Positions 26,133 to 36,442 of a stretch of DNA of 64,000 nt are shown here, piece after piece. A model generated the notes under the pieces. That model did no database searches, had not been told where the DNA came from, and saw nothing but the letters and a program-made list of their open reading frames with translations. The first letter of the stretch is position 1, and each line of letters opens with the position of its first letter. The position numbers and the translations under genes were made by a program. The stretch is from Osedax fenrisi (taxonomy: Eukaryota; Annelida; Polychaeta; Sabellida; Siboglinidae). The stretch lies in contig OZ025239.1 in NCBI GenBank assembly GCA_964019155.1, positions 112,493,585-112,557,584 of the forward strand, read 5' to 3'.

Positions 26133-26135
<3 letters not shown>
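24484..26135 (-). pseudogene. Non-LTR retrotransposon reverse transcriptase, 5'-truncated and frameshifted
   Basis: This encodes the reverse transcriptase part of a LINE ORF2, which would copy element RNA at a nicked chromosomal target. The frame from 26118 shows RT blocks in order: GPDG near residue 56, YRPI near 115, FVDASKAFDKINH (motif A) near 178, SGVRQGGIFSPLLFNLY (motif B) near 235, NNLCYADDIALF (catalytic motif C, YADD) near 278, then KS and YLGHWI (motifs D/E). A (TA)n tract at about 25004-25031 shifts the frame. Homologous C-terminal coding resumes in another frame from about 24993 to a stop at 24608, including NAYRIVMNYRRRNSASLMF. A second TA tract truncates the 5' side at about 26135, and no endonuclease is visible. 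A 3' tail of TAAA-type repeats on the minus strand lies near 24488-24508. The clade is uncertain (CR1/jockey-like superfamily). Non-functional. Confidence 0.9.
25004..25031. repeat. (TA)n tract inside the RT frame
   Basis: A TA microsatellite located exactly where the reverse transcriptase reading frame changes. It encodes an artificial Tyr-Ile run in the upstream frame. Confidence 0.9.
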
Positions 26136-26180
<45 letters not shown>

Positions 26181-26288
26181 ATTGCAGTGCACTCTGGATA
26201 CCAACCGACTTGGGATTGAAATTGTTGTGGGCGGTATAAAAGATGACATAGTTGTATTGCTATTGAGCTTATGTTTTATTTAAATCGC

Positions 26289-26333
<45 letters not shown>

Positions 26334-26607
26334 CATGAGTATGAGAAGTCACTTCTATCTATACGCAGTATAGTTATTACACGTACGATGTATAATATGT
26401 AGGGTTATACACAAGTAACACGTGACGTACTTGTATGGTACACAATGGGCACATAGGGTATACACGAATATTAATATAGGTTGAGGTGCAGGATAATTTT
26501 GTAAAAATTACGCAGTAGCTTAATTAGGACACATGCATATACAAATAAATCATAGAATATTTGTATCGTATTTATATGTTCAAATGTATGTTGTAAAAGT
26601 TATCTGT
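26136..26607. other. AT-rich spacer with two long TA tracts
   Basis: (TA)n at 26136-26168 and 26299-26328, separated by unique sequence. No coding potential was recognised. Confidence 0.7.
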
Positions 26608-26698
26608 ATATAGTATATGATATAGTTATTAACAATTGTTTATAGTGTATGCTATGTCGTGGTAATACATCATATGTATTCGTATATATCTAATCGTA
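26608..26698 (+). repeat. Left copy of about 90-bp direct repeat
   Basis: Starts TATAGTATATGATATAG and ends near TCGTATATATCTAATC. A close copy in the same orientation lies at 29183-29271. Between them sit the plus-strand reverse transcriptase and the hAT fragment. Confidence 0.85.
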
Positions 26699-26704
26699 TC
26701 TGTA

Positions 26705-26870
26705 TATAGTAGGGTTGTAAATAATCGACACAAATGAGACATACATTTTTTTGGCTTCGAGTCAAATGAGATGAGACAATTTTTTTCAAAAAAAAGTGTC
26801 GATACAAATGAGATATTTAAATTTTTGGTTTCAAGAAAAATGAGACATTTTACAAATATTACTAGAATTA
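26705..26870. repeat. Degenerate tandem dimer with ATGAGACA boxes
   Basis: Two related halves start near 26729 and 26799 (CGACACAAATGAGACA and CGATACAAATGAGATA), each with T-rich stretches and further AATGAGACA boxes. Its position opposite the hAT transposase relic suggests subterminal repeats of that hAT-like element (inference). A convincing matching terminal repeat at the other side was not found. Confidence 0.5.
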
Positions 26871-26925
26871 TATATATATATAATATAGTCTATATTCTAT
26901 ATTAAAACTATTATATTCAAGATAA

Positions 26926-28575
26926 AGATGGAAAGTGCATGAAGTTCTGAAACGTTGGACAGAATATTGTTCTGAACTGTATACACATAACGCAGAAGGA
27001 GATATATCAGTACTAACAGTAAATTAACCATCAGACCAGGATAATTTTCCTATATTGGAAAGTGAAGTTGAGGCTGCTATCCAGGCATTAAAGATGGGAA
27101 AATCAGCTGGGATTGACAATATACCAGCCGAATTAATTAAAGCCGGAGGACATATAGTGATTCAAATACTGCTAGATATATGTAACAAAATATGGGAAAC
27201 TGGAATCTGGCCATCAGACTGGACAAAATCAATGATAATAAGTTTACATAAGAAAGGAAGCAAACAGAAATGTGAAAATTATAGGACAATAAGCCTTATA
27301 TCACACTCTAGTAAAATAATGCTAAAGATAATCCTAAACAGATTGAAACATTACAAGGAAGAGTTCATTTCTGAAGAGCAAGCTGGATTTCGAACAGGTA
27401 GAAGTACTAGCGAACAGATATTCAACTTAAGAGTAATCTCAGAGAAATATTCTCAGCATAGTAAACCATTATATCAAGTTTTCATCGATTTCAAAAAAGC
27501 GTTTGATAGAATATGGCACAACGCGCTATGGTGGGCAATGAAAAGATTCAACATCAATTCAAAACTAATATAATCTATACAACATCTATACAATAAAGCA
27601 GAAAGTGCAGTTTACTTTGACGGTCAAATCGGAGAATGGTTCAGGACAACAACTGGAGTTAGGCAAGGCTGTCTACTTTCACCCACACTATTCAATATTT
27701 TGCTTGAACAAATAATGAACGATGCTTTAGATAATCATGTAGGTTCAGTAAGTATTGGTGGTAAAATAATCACAAATCTGAGATTCGCAGATGACATAGA
27801 TGGATTAGCAGGTAGTGAATCTGAATTAGCCAATATTATTAAAATAATCAACAATACAGCACGTGCATATGGAATGGAAATAAACTCTACGAAAACACAA
27901 ATAATGGCAAATTCTGAAGGTAGTTTAACATCAGAAATAAAAATAAATAACGAGCCACTAAAAGTAGTTGACAGTTTTAAATACTTAGGAGCAATCATCG
28001 ACGATAAAGGTTCAAAGGCTGAAATATTAGCTAGAACCGGACAGACGATTGTAGCTCTATCTAGACTAAATGTTATATGGTATGATAAAACACTAAAACT
28101 GAAACTGAAAATTCGACTACTGCAGTCACTAGTTAACTCAATTTTCTTATATGCGTGTGAGACATGGTCAATAACGAAGGAACTGCAAAGAAAAATAACA
28201 ACATTAGAAATGCGGTGCTTAAGACGACTATTGAACATATCATACAGAGATAGAATTACTAACATTGAAATACGCAATAGAGTTACCAAAGAAATCGGTC
28301 CACATTCGGAACTACTAGCAATGGTCATCACGAAGAAACTGAGATGGTTTGGTCATGTAATAAGATCAAATTCCATGTCCAAAACAATTCTTCAGGGTTC
28401 TATTGAAGGTATAAGACGACGAGGTAGGCCAAAAATGCAATGGCAAGACAATATCGTGAAATGGACTGGTCTTGACATAAATAAAGCGATGAGAGCTGCA
28501 GAAAATAGAGAGGGATGGACACAAATTGTGATGAAATCTACTGCGCCCCTACGGCATCCAAATGCTATGGGATAG
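26926..28575 (+). pseudogene. Non-LTR retrotransposon reverse transcriptase with two in-frame stops
   Basis: One continuous frame encodes a LINE-type RT. The N-terminal linker (EVLKRWTEYCSELY, from 26941) is followed by a TAA stop at 27025-27027. Then come GKSAGIDNIPAELIK, ENYRTISLI, FIDFKKAFDRIWH (motif A), a second TAA at 27571-27573, TTGVRQGCLLSPTLFNI (motif B), LRFADDIDGLA (catalytic motif C, FADD), EINSTKTQIM (motif D) and YLGAIIDDKG (motif E). A C-terminal region ends with GRRGRPKMQW-type basic motifs. The frame ends at 28575 and is followed by GGTAAA repeats. There is no endonuclease, so the copy is 5'-truncated. Except for the two stops the frame is intact over about 550 codons, suggesting moderate age. 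It resembles the endonuclease-RT (RTE-like) elements common in invertebrates; the clade was not tested. Confidence 0.92.
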
Positions 28576-28595
28576 GTAAAGGTAAAGGTAAAAAA
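28576..28595 (+). repeat. GGTAAA tail repeat of the LINE
   Basis: Three GGTAAA units directly after the RT stop codon. Short 3' tandem repeats instead of poly(A) are typical of RTE-like LINEs (family knowledge), so this probably marks the element's 3' end. Confidence 0.6.
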
Positions 28596-28695
28596 TATTC
28601 AATGTTAAATATTAAAATAAATATAAAATAGTATTATTATATATTTTTATTAGTATAACATTTAGATATATTTAAATAAAAATGAAACAGAATAT

Positions 28696-28992
28696 TTACA
28701 ATTTGATATTTGTATGTATAAATATCGACATAACATCTAATTTAGCTTCATCTAATCGACTTCGTGATGTTGTTAATATATTACCAGCATCGCTGAACGC
28801 TCTTTCAGACGATACTGATGTAGCCTGTATGCACAGATACCTTTGTACAATTCTTGATAACTGTGGGTATTCGCTACTGTGTATTTCCCACCACTCATGG
28901 ATATCAGTGGTAATATTAATATCGAATAGAAATGAATATCTATTAATTTCTTGTTCGATCGGAGATTTATTTTTATTGGTCGTCGACCGTCG
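28696..28992 (-). pseudogene. hAT transposase, C-terminal dimerisation domain fragment
   Basis: A 98-codon open frame with no start codon, bounded by a TAG at 28993-28995 and a TAA at 28696-28698. It shows the hallmarks of the hAT C-terminal dimerisation domain: EWWEIHSSEYPQLSRI, then a YLCIQATSVSSERAFS block matching the conserved (A)TS..SER.FS signature, then AGNILTTSRSRLDEAKLD. Full hAT transposases have some 600 or more residues, so only the last part remains. No zinc finger and no catalytic RNase H-like region is visible. It lies 100 bp from the 3' end of the convergent LINE relic, which may have inserted into or beside this element. Confidence 0.85.
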
Positions 28993-28996
28993 CTAA

Positions 28997-29182
28997 ATTA
29001 TCTTAATACATTTGGTTTAATTACCCAGGTATGTCTCAACTTGAGATCTCAAGTCATATACGAAGAACCGGGTATTTGAGACTGAGATAATACCATTTAC
29101 AATAAAACCCGGGTATTTCTAATAGAGTAAAACCCGGGTATACCCGAGAAATGGGTACCCATTTATACCGTATACTATAGTA
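28997..29182. other. Spacer with repeated CCCGGGTA boxes
   Basis: Contains at least four ACCCGGGTA/TACCCGGG-type boxes and further GGTACCC/GGGTACCC palindromes at about 29070-29165, between the hAT fragment and the right direct repeat. It may be the terminal region of the hAT-like element; unproven. Confidence 0.5.
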
Positions 29183-29271
29183 TATAGTATATGATATAGT
29201 TATTAAACATTGTATAGAGTGTATGCTATTTCGTAGTAATACGTCATAGTTGTTCGTATATATCTAATCTT
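29183..29271 (+). repeat. Right copy of about 90-bp direct repeat
   Basis: Matches 26608-26698 in the same orientation with scattered substitutions and small indels. Confidence 0.85.
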
Positions 29272-29443
29272 ATAAGATTACAATTATATTCGTGCACGTA
29301 TATATATGAATCGGTATATAAGTATTTTTATTATAATTATAGTATTCGACTCGAATATGTATTTGTTACGTAACGGTGAGCCTCTTTAAACGTGACCTTT
29401 AACCTTGATACCTTTGATCTTGAACTACTTGATTTATTAATTT
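29272..29443. other. Short AT-rich spacer
   Basis: Unique AT-rich DNA between the right direct repeat and the fold-back element. No feature recognised. Confidence 0.6.
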
Positions 29444-29654
29444 GGTATCCCACAACCAGTAATTCCGGAAATGTTTGCTAGAAAATGATTTTCTATTAAG
29501 TTAACTATAATTGTAGTGGATAAGCATTTACTTTCCGGCAACCTGCCGGAAATATAGTAACTTTAAAGGGTATATCTCACTACAACTTGATAGAAAATCA
29601 CTTTCTAGTAAACATTTGCGGACATTATCTCCGGAAATACTGGTAGTTAATACC
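29444..29654. mobile_element. Fold-back (MITE-like) element with about 75-bp inverted arms
   Basis: The left arm, from GGTATCCCACAACCAGTA, pairs with the right arm ending ACTGGTAGTTAATACC. The shared blocks, read inwards, are CCAGTA-TTCCGGA, ATGTTT-CTAGAAA-TGATTTTCTAT and AAGTT-GTAGTG, broken by two indels of about 9-10 bp. The loop contains a second hairpin, TTTCCGGCA-ACC-TGCCGGAAA, at about 29531-29552. There is no coding capacity. The structure is typical of a MITE or fold-back transposon, but no clear target duplication was seen, so the superfamily is unknown. Confidence 0.75.
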
Positions 29655-29945
29655 CCCTTAATGGGTGAACATCGATACACTAATTGACCTAGTTGTATTA
29701 ATATTACAATTATCCACATACTAATGATATACAAGAGAAATGTGAATTTGAAATACACGGTATCAACACTAATGAATTCTAGTAACTTGTATACGCATAT
29801 CGATGTAACATACTAATTGGAGTTGTTCTCGTATGCGTAAATATAGCATTTATGCAATGTTATTGCATAATATTACATTGTTACGTAATTTACTTACGTA
29901 ATATACCTGTTGTATTTATTAATATAAAATTATAATATTAATAAT

Positions 29946-29982
<37 letters not shown>

Positions 29983-30250
29983 ATATTTATTTATAATTTA
30001 ATATAAGTACAAATGTTGCGTATTTTAAAATGGCGGTTGACCACAATTTAATTATTTCCAATTTATAAGTTGATTATTAGGGTCATGTGTCTATTATTAT
30101 CGAAATACATTATTATTCTAATATATACTATAGTATACATATATTATAACATACTTATGGTATACTATACATATAGTCAATCGGAAATATTCACATATAA
30201 TAATGAGTAAAAAACATAAATCAACATAAGTCAATAGAACAGTTAAAACA

Positions 30251-30287
<37 letters not shown>

Positions 30288-30385
30288 GGTATATACTATA
30301 CGGTAAACATTGTATACGACTAACCAGTGGTACTTGCGTAGAAGCTAAAGACCACATGTTGTAAGGGTTCCGGTCAATTGTGACC
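29655..30385. other. AT-rich spacer with TA tracts
   Basis: Contains (TA)n at about 29953-29981 and 30250-30282 and inverted ATGCAATGTTATTGCAT-like motifs near 29853-29877. No gene seen. Confidence 0.7.
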
Positions 30386-30835
30386 TTGGCGTCCGGATAG
30401 ACGTCCTCGCTTCCTCGGTAGCAATACCTGGTCGGGTAGAAGGGGTGGGGGTAATACTGGGGGGGGGTTTAGGCGGCGGAGAAATGTTGAGAATTACTAC
30501 TAGAGGTACATCTAAGTGGTAAGGTAACTCGGTGAATATGAGAGGTATGACTGAGGGCTAGGGCTGGGTTAATATTAATAGTTAATGTTCACGGTTAGGC
30601 GAATAGTTAATGTTAAAGAATAAGGCCGAGGGGTAAGACGGGGACTAATGATCAGGGCTTAGGCCGATGTATTAACAACATATAACCAATACTCTATAGG
30701 GTAACTACTATAGTAAATAACAAATACATTCACTGAGTTCATCTATACGGGTAGCTGAGCAGGTTAAGGAATCGGTTAGGTAGTAGGGCGTGGTTTAGGA
30801 CTTCGAGCGACACATACATAGATGATTGACAGGTT
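30386..30835. other. G-rich unique stretch
   Basis: Locally G-rich on the plus strand, including a G9 run near 30460-30468 and repeated GGGCTTAGG/GGTTAGG-like words. No open frame or RNA fold was recognised. It may be a decayed minisatellite. Confidence 0.45.
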
Positions 30836-31025
30836 ATCCGATATGTATATAATAAATGCCGGCTACAGTTAAAACCTAGATGAATTAATATGATAGAGGC
30901 TTCGAAGGAATATAACCATTAACATAAGTAAAACAAATAAAGCCTGTATTTAGTAATTAGTAAAACTTAATTTGTGCTCCTGGACGGTATTAAAGGACTT
31001 CATCAAAATAACAATAACAATAACA
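30836..31025 (+). repeat. Decayed copy of the window's tRNA-derived SINE (body and tail)
   Basis: The segment GTTAAAACC...GAGGCTTCGAAGG and the end CTCCTGGACGGTATTAAAGG...CATCAAAATAACAATAAC align in order with the body and tail of the SINE at 41550. It carries many substitutions and an internal deletion. The tRNA-like head is missing or unrecognisable. It is older than the other three copies. Confidence 0.6.
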
Positions 31026-31122
31026 CGGGTAGGTATGCAGTGTATTTACACCGTGTATACATGATACACGTTTATCTAACAGTGCTATCAGGTATTTCCC
31101 ACGCATGCGCGATGCAGCATGT

Positions 31123-31430
31123 CAGCATTGCAAGCCGATATAATATTTCAGCATTACAAGCCAACACAGCATGTGAGCATTGCAAGCCGACACAACATGT
31201 CAGCATTACAAGCCGACACAACATGTCAGCATTACAAGCCAACACATCATGTGAGCATTGCAAGCCGATACAATATGTCAGCATTACAAGCCGACACAAC
31301 ATGTCAGCATTACAAGCCGACACAGTCTGTCAGCATTACAAGCCGACACAACATGTCAGCATTACAAGCCGACACAGTCTGGCAGAATTGCAAGCCGACA
31401 CAACATGTCAGCATTACAAGCCGACAAAAT
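31123..31430. repeat. 26-bp minisatellite, 11 full units plus a partial
   Basis: The unit is CAGCATTACAAGCCGACACA followed by ACATGT. Starts run from 31123 to 31409 with no net indel (11 x 26 = 286 bp). Variants are ATTG for ATTA, CCAACACA for CCGACACA, and CAGTCTGT for CAACATGT. No stop codon occurs in the unit in any plus-strand frame, so all three plus frames stay open through the array and each reads the same 26-residue cycle. This is a by-product of a stop-free unit whose length is not a multiple of 3. No evidence of a real protein. Confidence 0.95.
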
Positions 31431-31638
31431 AATTAATTAATTATACCGAATACGTAACGTTATTCTACGGCGAATGTAATGAAAATTCTGAATTATAATA
31501 TCAAAATTAGAATTACTACTATAGTATACCGTGTATAGTATACACCACTTCGGTATATTGTAGATGCGTGTGAGGATTGTTAATTACGCGATAATATACG
31601 ATACTATTTTAACATAACTACATATATATAACAATATA
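31431..31638. other. Short AT-rich spacer
   Basis: Between the 26-bp minisatellite and the first Helitron unit. No feature seen. Confidence 0.6.
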
Positions 31639-32138
31639 TCTATGTACAAACATATAAAAGAAAGTCTATTTAAATATTTATTTATTTATATGCGTTCGAT
31701 GTTTAAGAAAATGGCTCGACGGATTTACAAAATTTAAATTGCTACTAATTCTCTACGAAAAAAGTATTGTGGTTGTTCGGATGAATTTTTTATTTCCGCC
31801 TCTACACCTATCATAATTACGTAAAACTGTCCTTTATCGACCTATTTCCCTCTATAGGGAATTCTTTTGATTATAGAAGAAAATGTTTCACACATGAAAT
31901 GTATGCGAATGTGAGGTGTTTCGTACAAATGTAATTATATTCACTTTACCATAATTAATGCATTCGTAAATGGCAATAAACGGTGATGACGTTTACGTTT
32001 TCGATATATTTAACGAAGAAATTTTAAATTTTTCAATAAACACTTAAATTTAAGTGTTTTTGTTATAAATAAATAAATTGTTTTCTATAAATAAATCTTT
32101 GTTTACATCTACATTGATAACGATTAGTTACTATTATA

Positions 32139-32160
32139 CCCGGGCAACGCCGGGTCGTAG
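32139..32160 (+). other. Internal Helitron 3'-type hairpin (unit A)
   Basis: CCCGGGCAACGCCGGG, the same hairpin as at the real ends, followed by TCGTAGCCCGG rather than CCAGCTAG. The equivalents are at 34174 (unit B, CCCAGG variant) and 37263 (unit D). It looks like a broken or read-through terminus. Confidence 0.8.
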
Positions 32161-32164
32161 CCCG

Positions 32165-33457
32165 GAAAATTTTCGAGCAAATGAAATTAAATTGAATGAT
32201 GAACAAAGAATAGTTTATAACAACATCTTACAAAGTGTAAATAACGAAGATGGAAAATTGTTTTTCCTGGATGCCCCCGCAGGAACTGGACACACTTTTT
32301 TGATTAATTTATTGCTAGCTAAAATGAAGATGGAAAATAAAGAACATATTGCCGTAGCATCATCAGGAATAGCAGCAGCTCTATTATTGAACGGTAGAAC
32401 AGTCCATTCCATTTTTAAGATTCCAATACAGTTAAACGAAGATTACAATTGCAGCATAAAGAATAAATCAAAATCAGGGAAACTATTTAGAAGCTGTATA
32501 TTTATTGTTTGGGATGAATGCACAATAACTCAGAAGCATTAGAAGCCGTCGATAAAATGGTAAGAGACATAGTAAACAAAGATAAGCCGATGGAAGGACA
32601 TACATTAATACTTAGCAGAGATTTCAAACAAATCCTTCCAGTAGTTAAAAGCGGTACAAAGACAGACCACATAAATTCGTGTTTGAAAACTTCAGTAATG
32701 TGGAAAAATATAAGATTAATGAAATTAACTAAAAACATGAGAGTATTCTTATCAAACAATCAAGAGTCATCTCTTAGATATAGGTAATGGAATGACGCAG
32801 ACAAATAATGGTATGGATATTATCCCGTGCGGAAATATAATGAAAAATATGAATGAACTCATCACGAAAATTTATTAAATGTAGAAGACAATTATTTGGA
32901 TGAAAATTGGTTTTGCGAAAGATGTATATTAACACCTAAAAATGACAATGTATATATAATAAATCAACATTTACTAAATAAATTTCCAGGAGAGATGAAA
33001 ATATATAGGTCCATAGACAGAGTACAAAAGAAAAGAAGTTGTATATAATCCCATAGAATTCTTGAATTACATTAAACTTTCCGGATTACCAGACCATAAA
33101 CTAGCAATAAAAGTAGGAGCGCAAATCATGCTACTAAGAAATTTAAATCCCACAAAATTATGTAATGGATCCAGATTGATCATAACTAATTTACAAAATA
33201 ATTTGATAGAAGCCAAAATACTAACGGGTCAATATAAAGGAGAAGAAGTCATGTTTCCCAAAATACCACTGATACCATCAGATTATCTCTTTAATTTTAG
33301 AAGATACCAATTTTCAATAAAACTGTGTTTTTACATGACAATAAACACATCTCAAGGACAAGCTTTTAAAGTCGTGGACTTAGATCTTGAAACCGAATGC
33401 TTCGCCTACGGTCAATTATATGTAGGCTGTTCAATAACACGCAAAGAAAAAAAATGA
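32165..33457 (+). pseudogene. PIF1-like helicase of Helitron, broken (unit A)
   Basis: The C-terminal helicase part of a Helitron Rep/Hel transposase; the rolling-circle Rep domain is absent. Visible in order: LNDEQRIVYNNIL (start of the PIF1 domain); Walker A written DAPAGTGHTFLI, where the catalytic Lys is His; IAVASSGIAA; TVHSIFKIP; Walker B VWDECTI; a frameshift near 32520-32540; LILSRDFKQILPVV; KLTKNMR; then further frame breaks near 32780-33060; and finally GAQIMLLRNL, TINTSQGQAF and YVGCSITR. It ends at 33457. Frameshifts plus loss of the Walker A Lys make it inactive. It lies directly behind an internal Helitron hairpin. Confidence 0.88.
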
Positions 33458-34194
33458 TATATACTGGCCAAAGATTTTCATATGTATTATATAATATATA
33501 TGAAAATATTATATGAAAAACATATATGTTTATAAATAAGGAAATATAAATAAAATTCGTAATAATTATAATGTCATTCGTAATAGCAGGGCAACATTTA
33601 ATACGTTATAATGACCACTACAAGTATAATACCCGGGCAACGCCGAGCCGAAGCCAGCTATCTATACATATAAAAGAAAGTTAATTTAAATATTTATTTA
33701 TTTATTTATTTATTTATAAGCGTTCGATGTTTAAGAAAATGGCTCGACGGATTTACAAAATTTAAATTGCTACTAATTTTCTACGAAAAAAGTATTGTGG
33801 TTGTTCGGATGAATTTTTTATTTCCGCCTCTACACCGATCATAATTACATAAAACTGTCCTTTATCGACCTATTTCCCTCTATAGGGAAATCTTTTGATT
33901 TTCTAAGAAAATGTTTCACATATAAAATGTATGCGAATGTGAGGCGTTTCGTAAAAATGTAATTATATTCATTTTACCATAATTAATGCATTCGTAAATG
34001 ACAATAAACGGTGATAACGTTTACGTTTTCGATATTTTTAACGAAGAAATTTTAAATTTTTCGATAAACAATTAAATTTAAATGCTTTGTTATTAATTAT
34101 TTAATAAATAAATTGTTTTCTATAAATAAATCTTTGTTTACATCTACGTTGATAACGATTAGTTATTATTATACCCAGGCAACGCCGGGAAGTA

Positions 34195-36309
34195 GCCCGG
34201 AAAATGTTCAAGCAAATGAAATTAAATTGAATGATGAACAAAGAATAGTTTATAACAAAATCTTACAAAGTGTAAATAACGAAGATGGAAAATTGTTTTT
34301 CCCCGCAGGAATTGGAAAAACTTTTTTGATTAATTTATTGCTAGCTAAAATGTAGATGACAAATAAAGAATATATTGCCGTAGAATTATCAGGAATAGCA
34401 GAAACTATATTATTGAACTGTAGAACATTCATTTTTAAGATTCCAATACAGTTAAACGAAGATTTCATTTACAGTATAAAGAATAATTCAAAATCAGGAA
34501 ACTATTTAGAGCTGTAAATTTATTTTTTGGGATGAATGCACAATGACTCACAAGCACGCATTAGGGCCGATGGAAAGCAAATGAAATTAAATTGAATGAT
34601 GAACAAAGAATATATTATAACAAAATCTTACAAAGTATAAATAACGAAGATGGAAAATTGTTTTTCCTAGATACCCTCGCAAGAACTGGAAACACTTTTT
34701 TGATTAATTTATTGCTAGCTAAAATGTAGATGACAAATAAAGAATATATTGCCGTAGAATTATCAGGAATAGCAGAAACTATATTATTGAACTGTAGAAC
34801 ATTCATTTTTAAGATTCCAATACAGTTAAACGAAGATTTCATTTACAGTATAAAAATAATTCAAAATCAGGGAAACTATTTAGAAGCTGTAAATTTATTT
34901 TTTGGGATGAATGCACAATGACTCACAAGCACGCATTAGGGCCGATGGAAAGCAAATGAAATTAATTGAATGATGAACAAAGAATATATTATAACAAAAT
35001 CTTACAAAGTATAAATAACGAAGATGGAAAATTGTTTTTCCTAGATACCCTCGCAAGAACTGGAAACACTTTTTTGATTAATTTATTGCTAGCTAAAATG
35101 AAGATGGCAAATAAAGAACATATTGCCGTAGCATCATCAAGAATAGCATCAACTCTATTATTGAACTGTATAACAGCCCATTCCATTTTTAGATTCCAAT
35201 ACAGTTAAACATAATAAAGAATAATACAAAATCAGGGAAACTATTTAGAAGCTGTACATTTATTATTTGGGATGAATGCACAATGACTCACAAGCATGCA
35301 TTAGAAGCCGTATATAGAATGGTAAGAGACATAGTAAACAAATATAAGCCAATGGGAGGACAGACATTAATACTTAGCAGAGATTTCCTGCAAATTCTTC
35401 CAGTAGTGAAAAGATGTACAAAGACAGACCACATAAATTCGTGTTTGAAAACTTCAGTAATGTGGAAAAATATAAGATTAACTAAAAACATGAGAGTATT
35501 CTCATCAAACAATCACGATACAGCCACATTCGAAAATCATCTCTTAAATATAGGTAATGGAATGACGCAGAAAAATAATGGTATAGATATTATCCCGTGC
35601 GGAAATATAATGGAAAATAAAAATGAACTCATCACGACAATTTATGAAAATGTAGAAGACACTTATTTGGATGAAAATTGGCTTTGCGAAAGATATATAT
35701 TAACACCTAAAAATGACGATGTATATAAAATAAATCAAAATTTACTAAATAAATTTCCAGGATAGATGAAAGTATATAGGTCCATAGACAGAGTACAAAA
35801 GAAAATAAGTTGTAGAATATCACATAGAATTTTTGAATTCCATTACACTTTCCGGATTACCAGACCATAAAATAGCACTAAAAGTAGCAGCGCCAATCAT
35901 GCTATTAAGAAATTTAAATCCCCCAAAATGATGTAATGGATCCAGATTGATCATAACTAATTTACAAAATAATTTGATAGAAGCCAAAATACTAACGGGT
36001 TAATATAAGGGAGAAGAAGTAATGTTTCCCAAAATACCACTGATACCATCAGATTATCCCTTTAATTTTAGAAGACATCAATTTCCAATAAAACTTTGTT
36101 TTTCCATGACAATAAACACATCTCAAGGACATTCTTTTAAAGTCGTGGGATTATATCTTGAAACCGAATGCTTCGCCTATGGTCAATTATATGTAGGCTG
36201 TTCAAGAGCACGCAGAGAAAATAAATTATATATACTGGCCAAAGATTTTCATATATATATGAAAATCTTATATGAAAAACATATATGTTTTATAAATAAA
36301 GAAATATAA
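34195..36309 (+). pseudogene. PIF1-like helicase of Helitron, triplicated and broken (unit B)
   Basis: The same family as in unit A. The segment from NEIKLNDEQRI through Walker A to the Walker B and ALEAV region is present three times, beginning at 34211, 34576 and 34951. The first copy keeps the Walker A Lys (AGIGKTFLI) but lost part of the motif. Copies 2 and 3 read ARTGNTFLI, with Lys changed to Asn. The third copy continues through LILSRDFLQILPVV and LTKNMR (35283-35765), then a stop. The last part (36022-36309) holds TINTSQGHSF and LYVGCSRARREN. Many stops and frameshifts; no intact enzyme. Confidence 0.88.
34211..35280 (+). repeat. Tandem triplication (about 365-375-bp units) inside helicase relic
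   Basis: Units start with AGCAAATGAAATTAA at 34211, 34576 and 34951. The first two end in the same junction, CATTAGGGCCGATGGAA, so the duplications share a breakpoint. The third unit reads on into the rest of the helicase. Confidence 0.9.
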
Positions 36310-36442
36310 ATAAAATTCGTAATAATTATAATGTCATTCAAATATTTATATATTCATATAAATAGGCAGGGCAACATTTCTGACACTATCATGTCCCACT
36401 ACAAGTATAATACCCGGGAAACGCCGGGCCGTAGCCAGCTAG

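Larger units (their letters stand above)
31639..33660 (+). mobile_element. Helitron-type unit A
   Basis: Begins with TC in the context TATGTACAAACATATAAAAG, close to the TCTATACATATAAAAGAAAG start of the later units. It ends with the hairpin CCCGGGCAACGCCGAG and CCAGCTA. A 5' TC, a GC-rich hairpin shortly before the end and a CTAR-3' end are Helitron hallmarks. About 500 bp from the start an internal hairpin (32139) appears, followed not by CAGCTAG but by helicase-coding sequence. Unit B starts on the next base. Confidence 0.85.
33661..36442 (+). mobile_element. Helitron-type unit B
   Basis: Starts TCTATACATATAAAAGAAAG immediately after the CTA end of unit A. It ends with hairpin CCCGGGAAACGCCGGG and CCAGCTAG at 36442. 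It is longer than A and D because part of the helicase coding region is tandemly triplicated (34211-35280). Confidence 0.85.

Noticed and set aside
27735..28331. 198-codon minus-strand frame
   Set aside because: Antisense shadow of the plus-strand reverse transcriptase, whose motifs are clear.
24484..28575. Active LINE elements
   Set aside because: Both reverse transcriptases lack an endonuclease and carry frameshifts or in-frame stops.
28682..28996. 104-codon plus-strand frame
   Set aside because: Antisense shadow of the hAT dimerisation domain read on the minus strand.
30974..31440. Repeat-protein genes across the 26-bp minisatellite
   Set aside because: All plus frames are open because the unit has no stop; no start context, signal or family supports a protein.
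31639..33660. LTR retrotransposon reading of the repeated unit starts
   Set aside because: Repeats are whole units in tandem with TC...CTAG ends and a hairpin; no protease, integrase or primer-binding site is visible.
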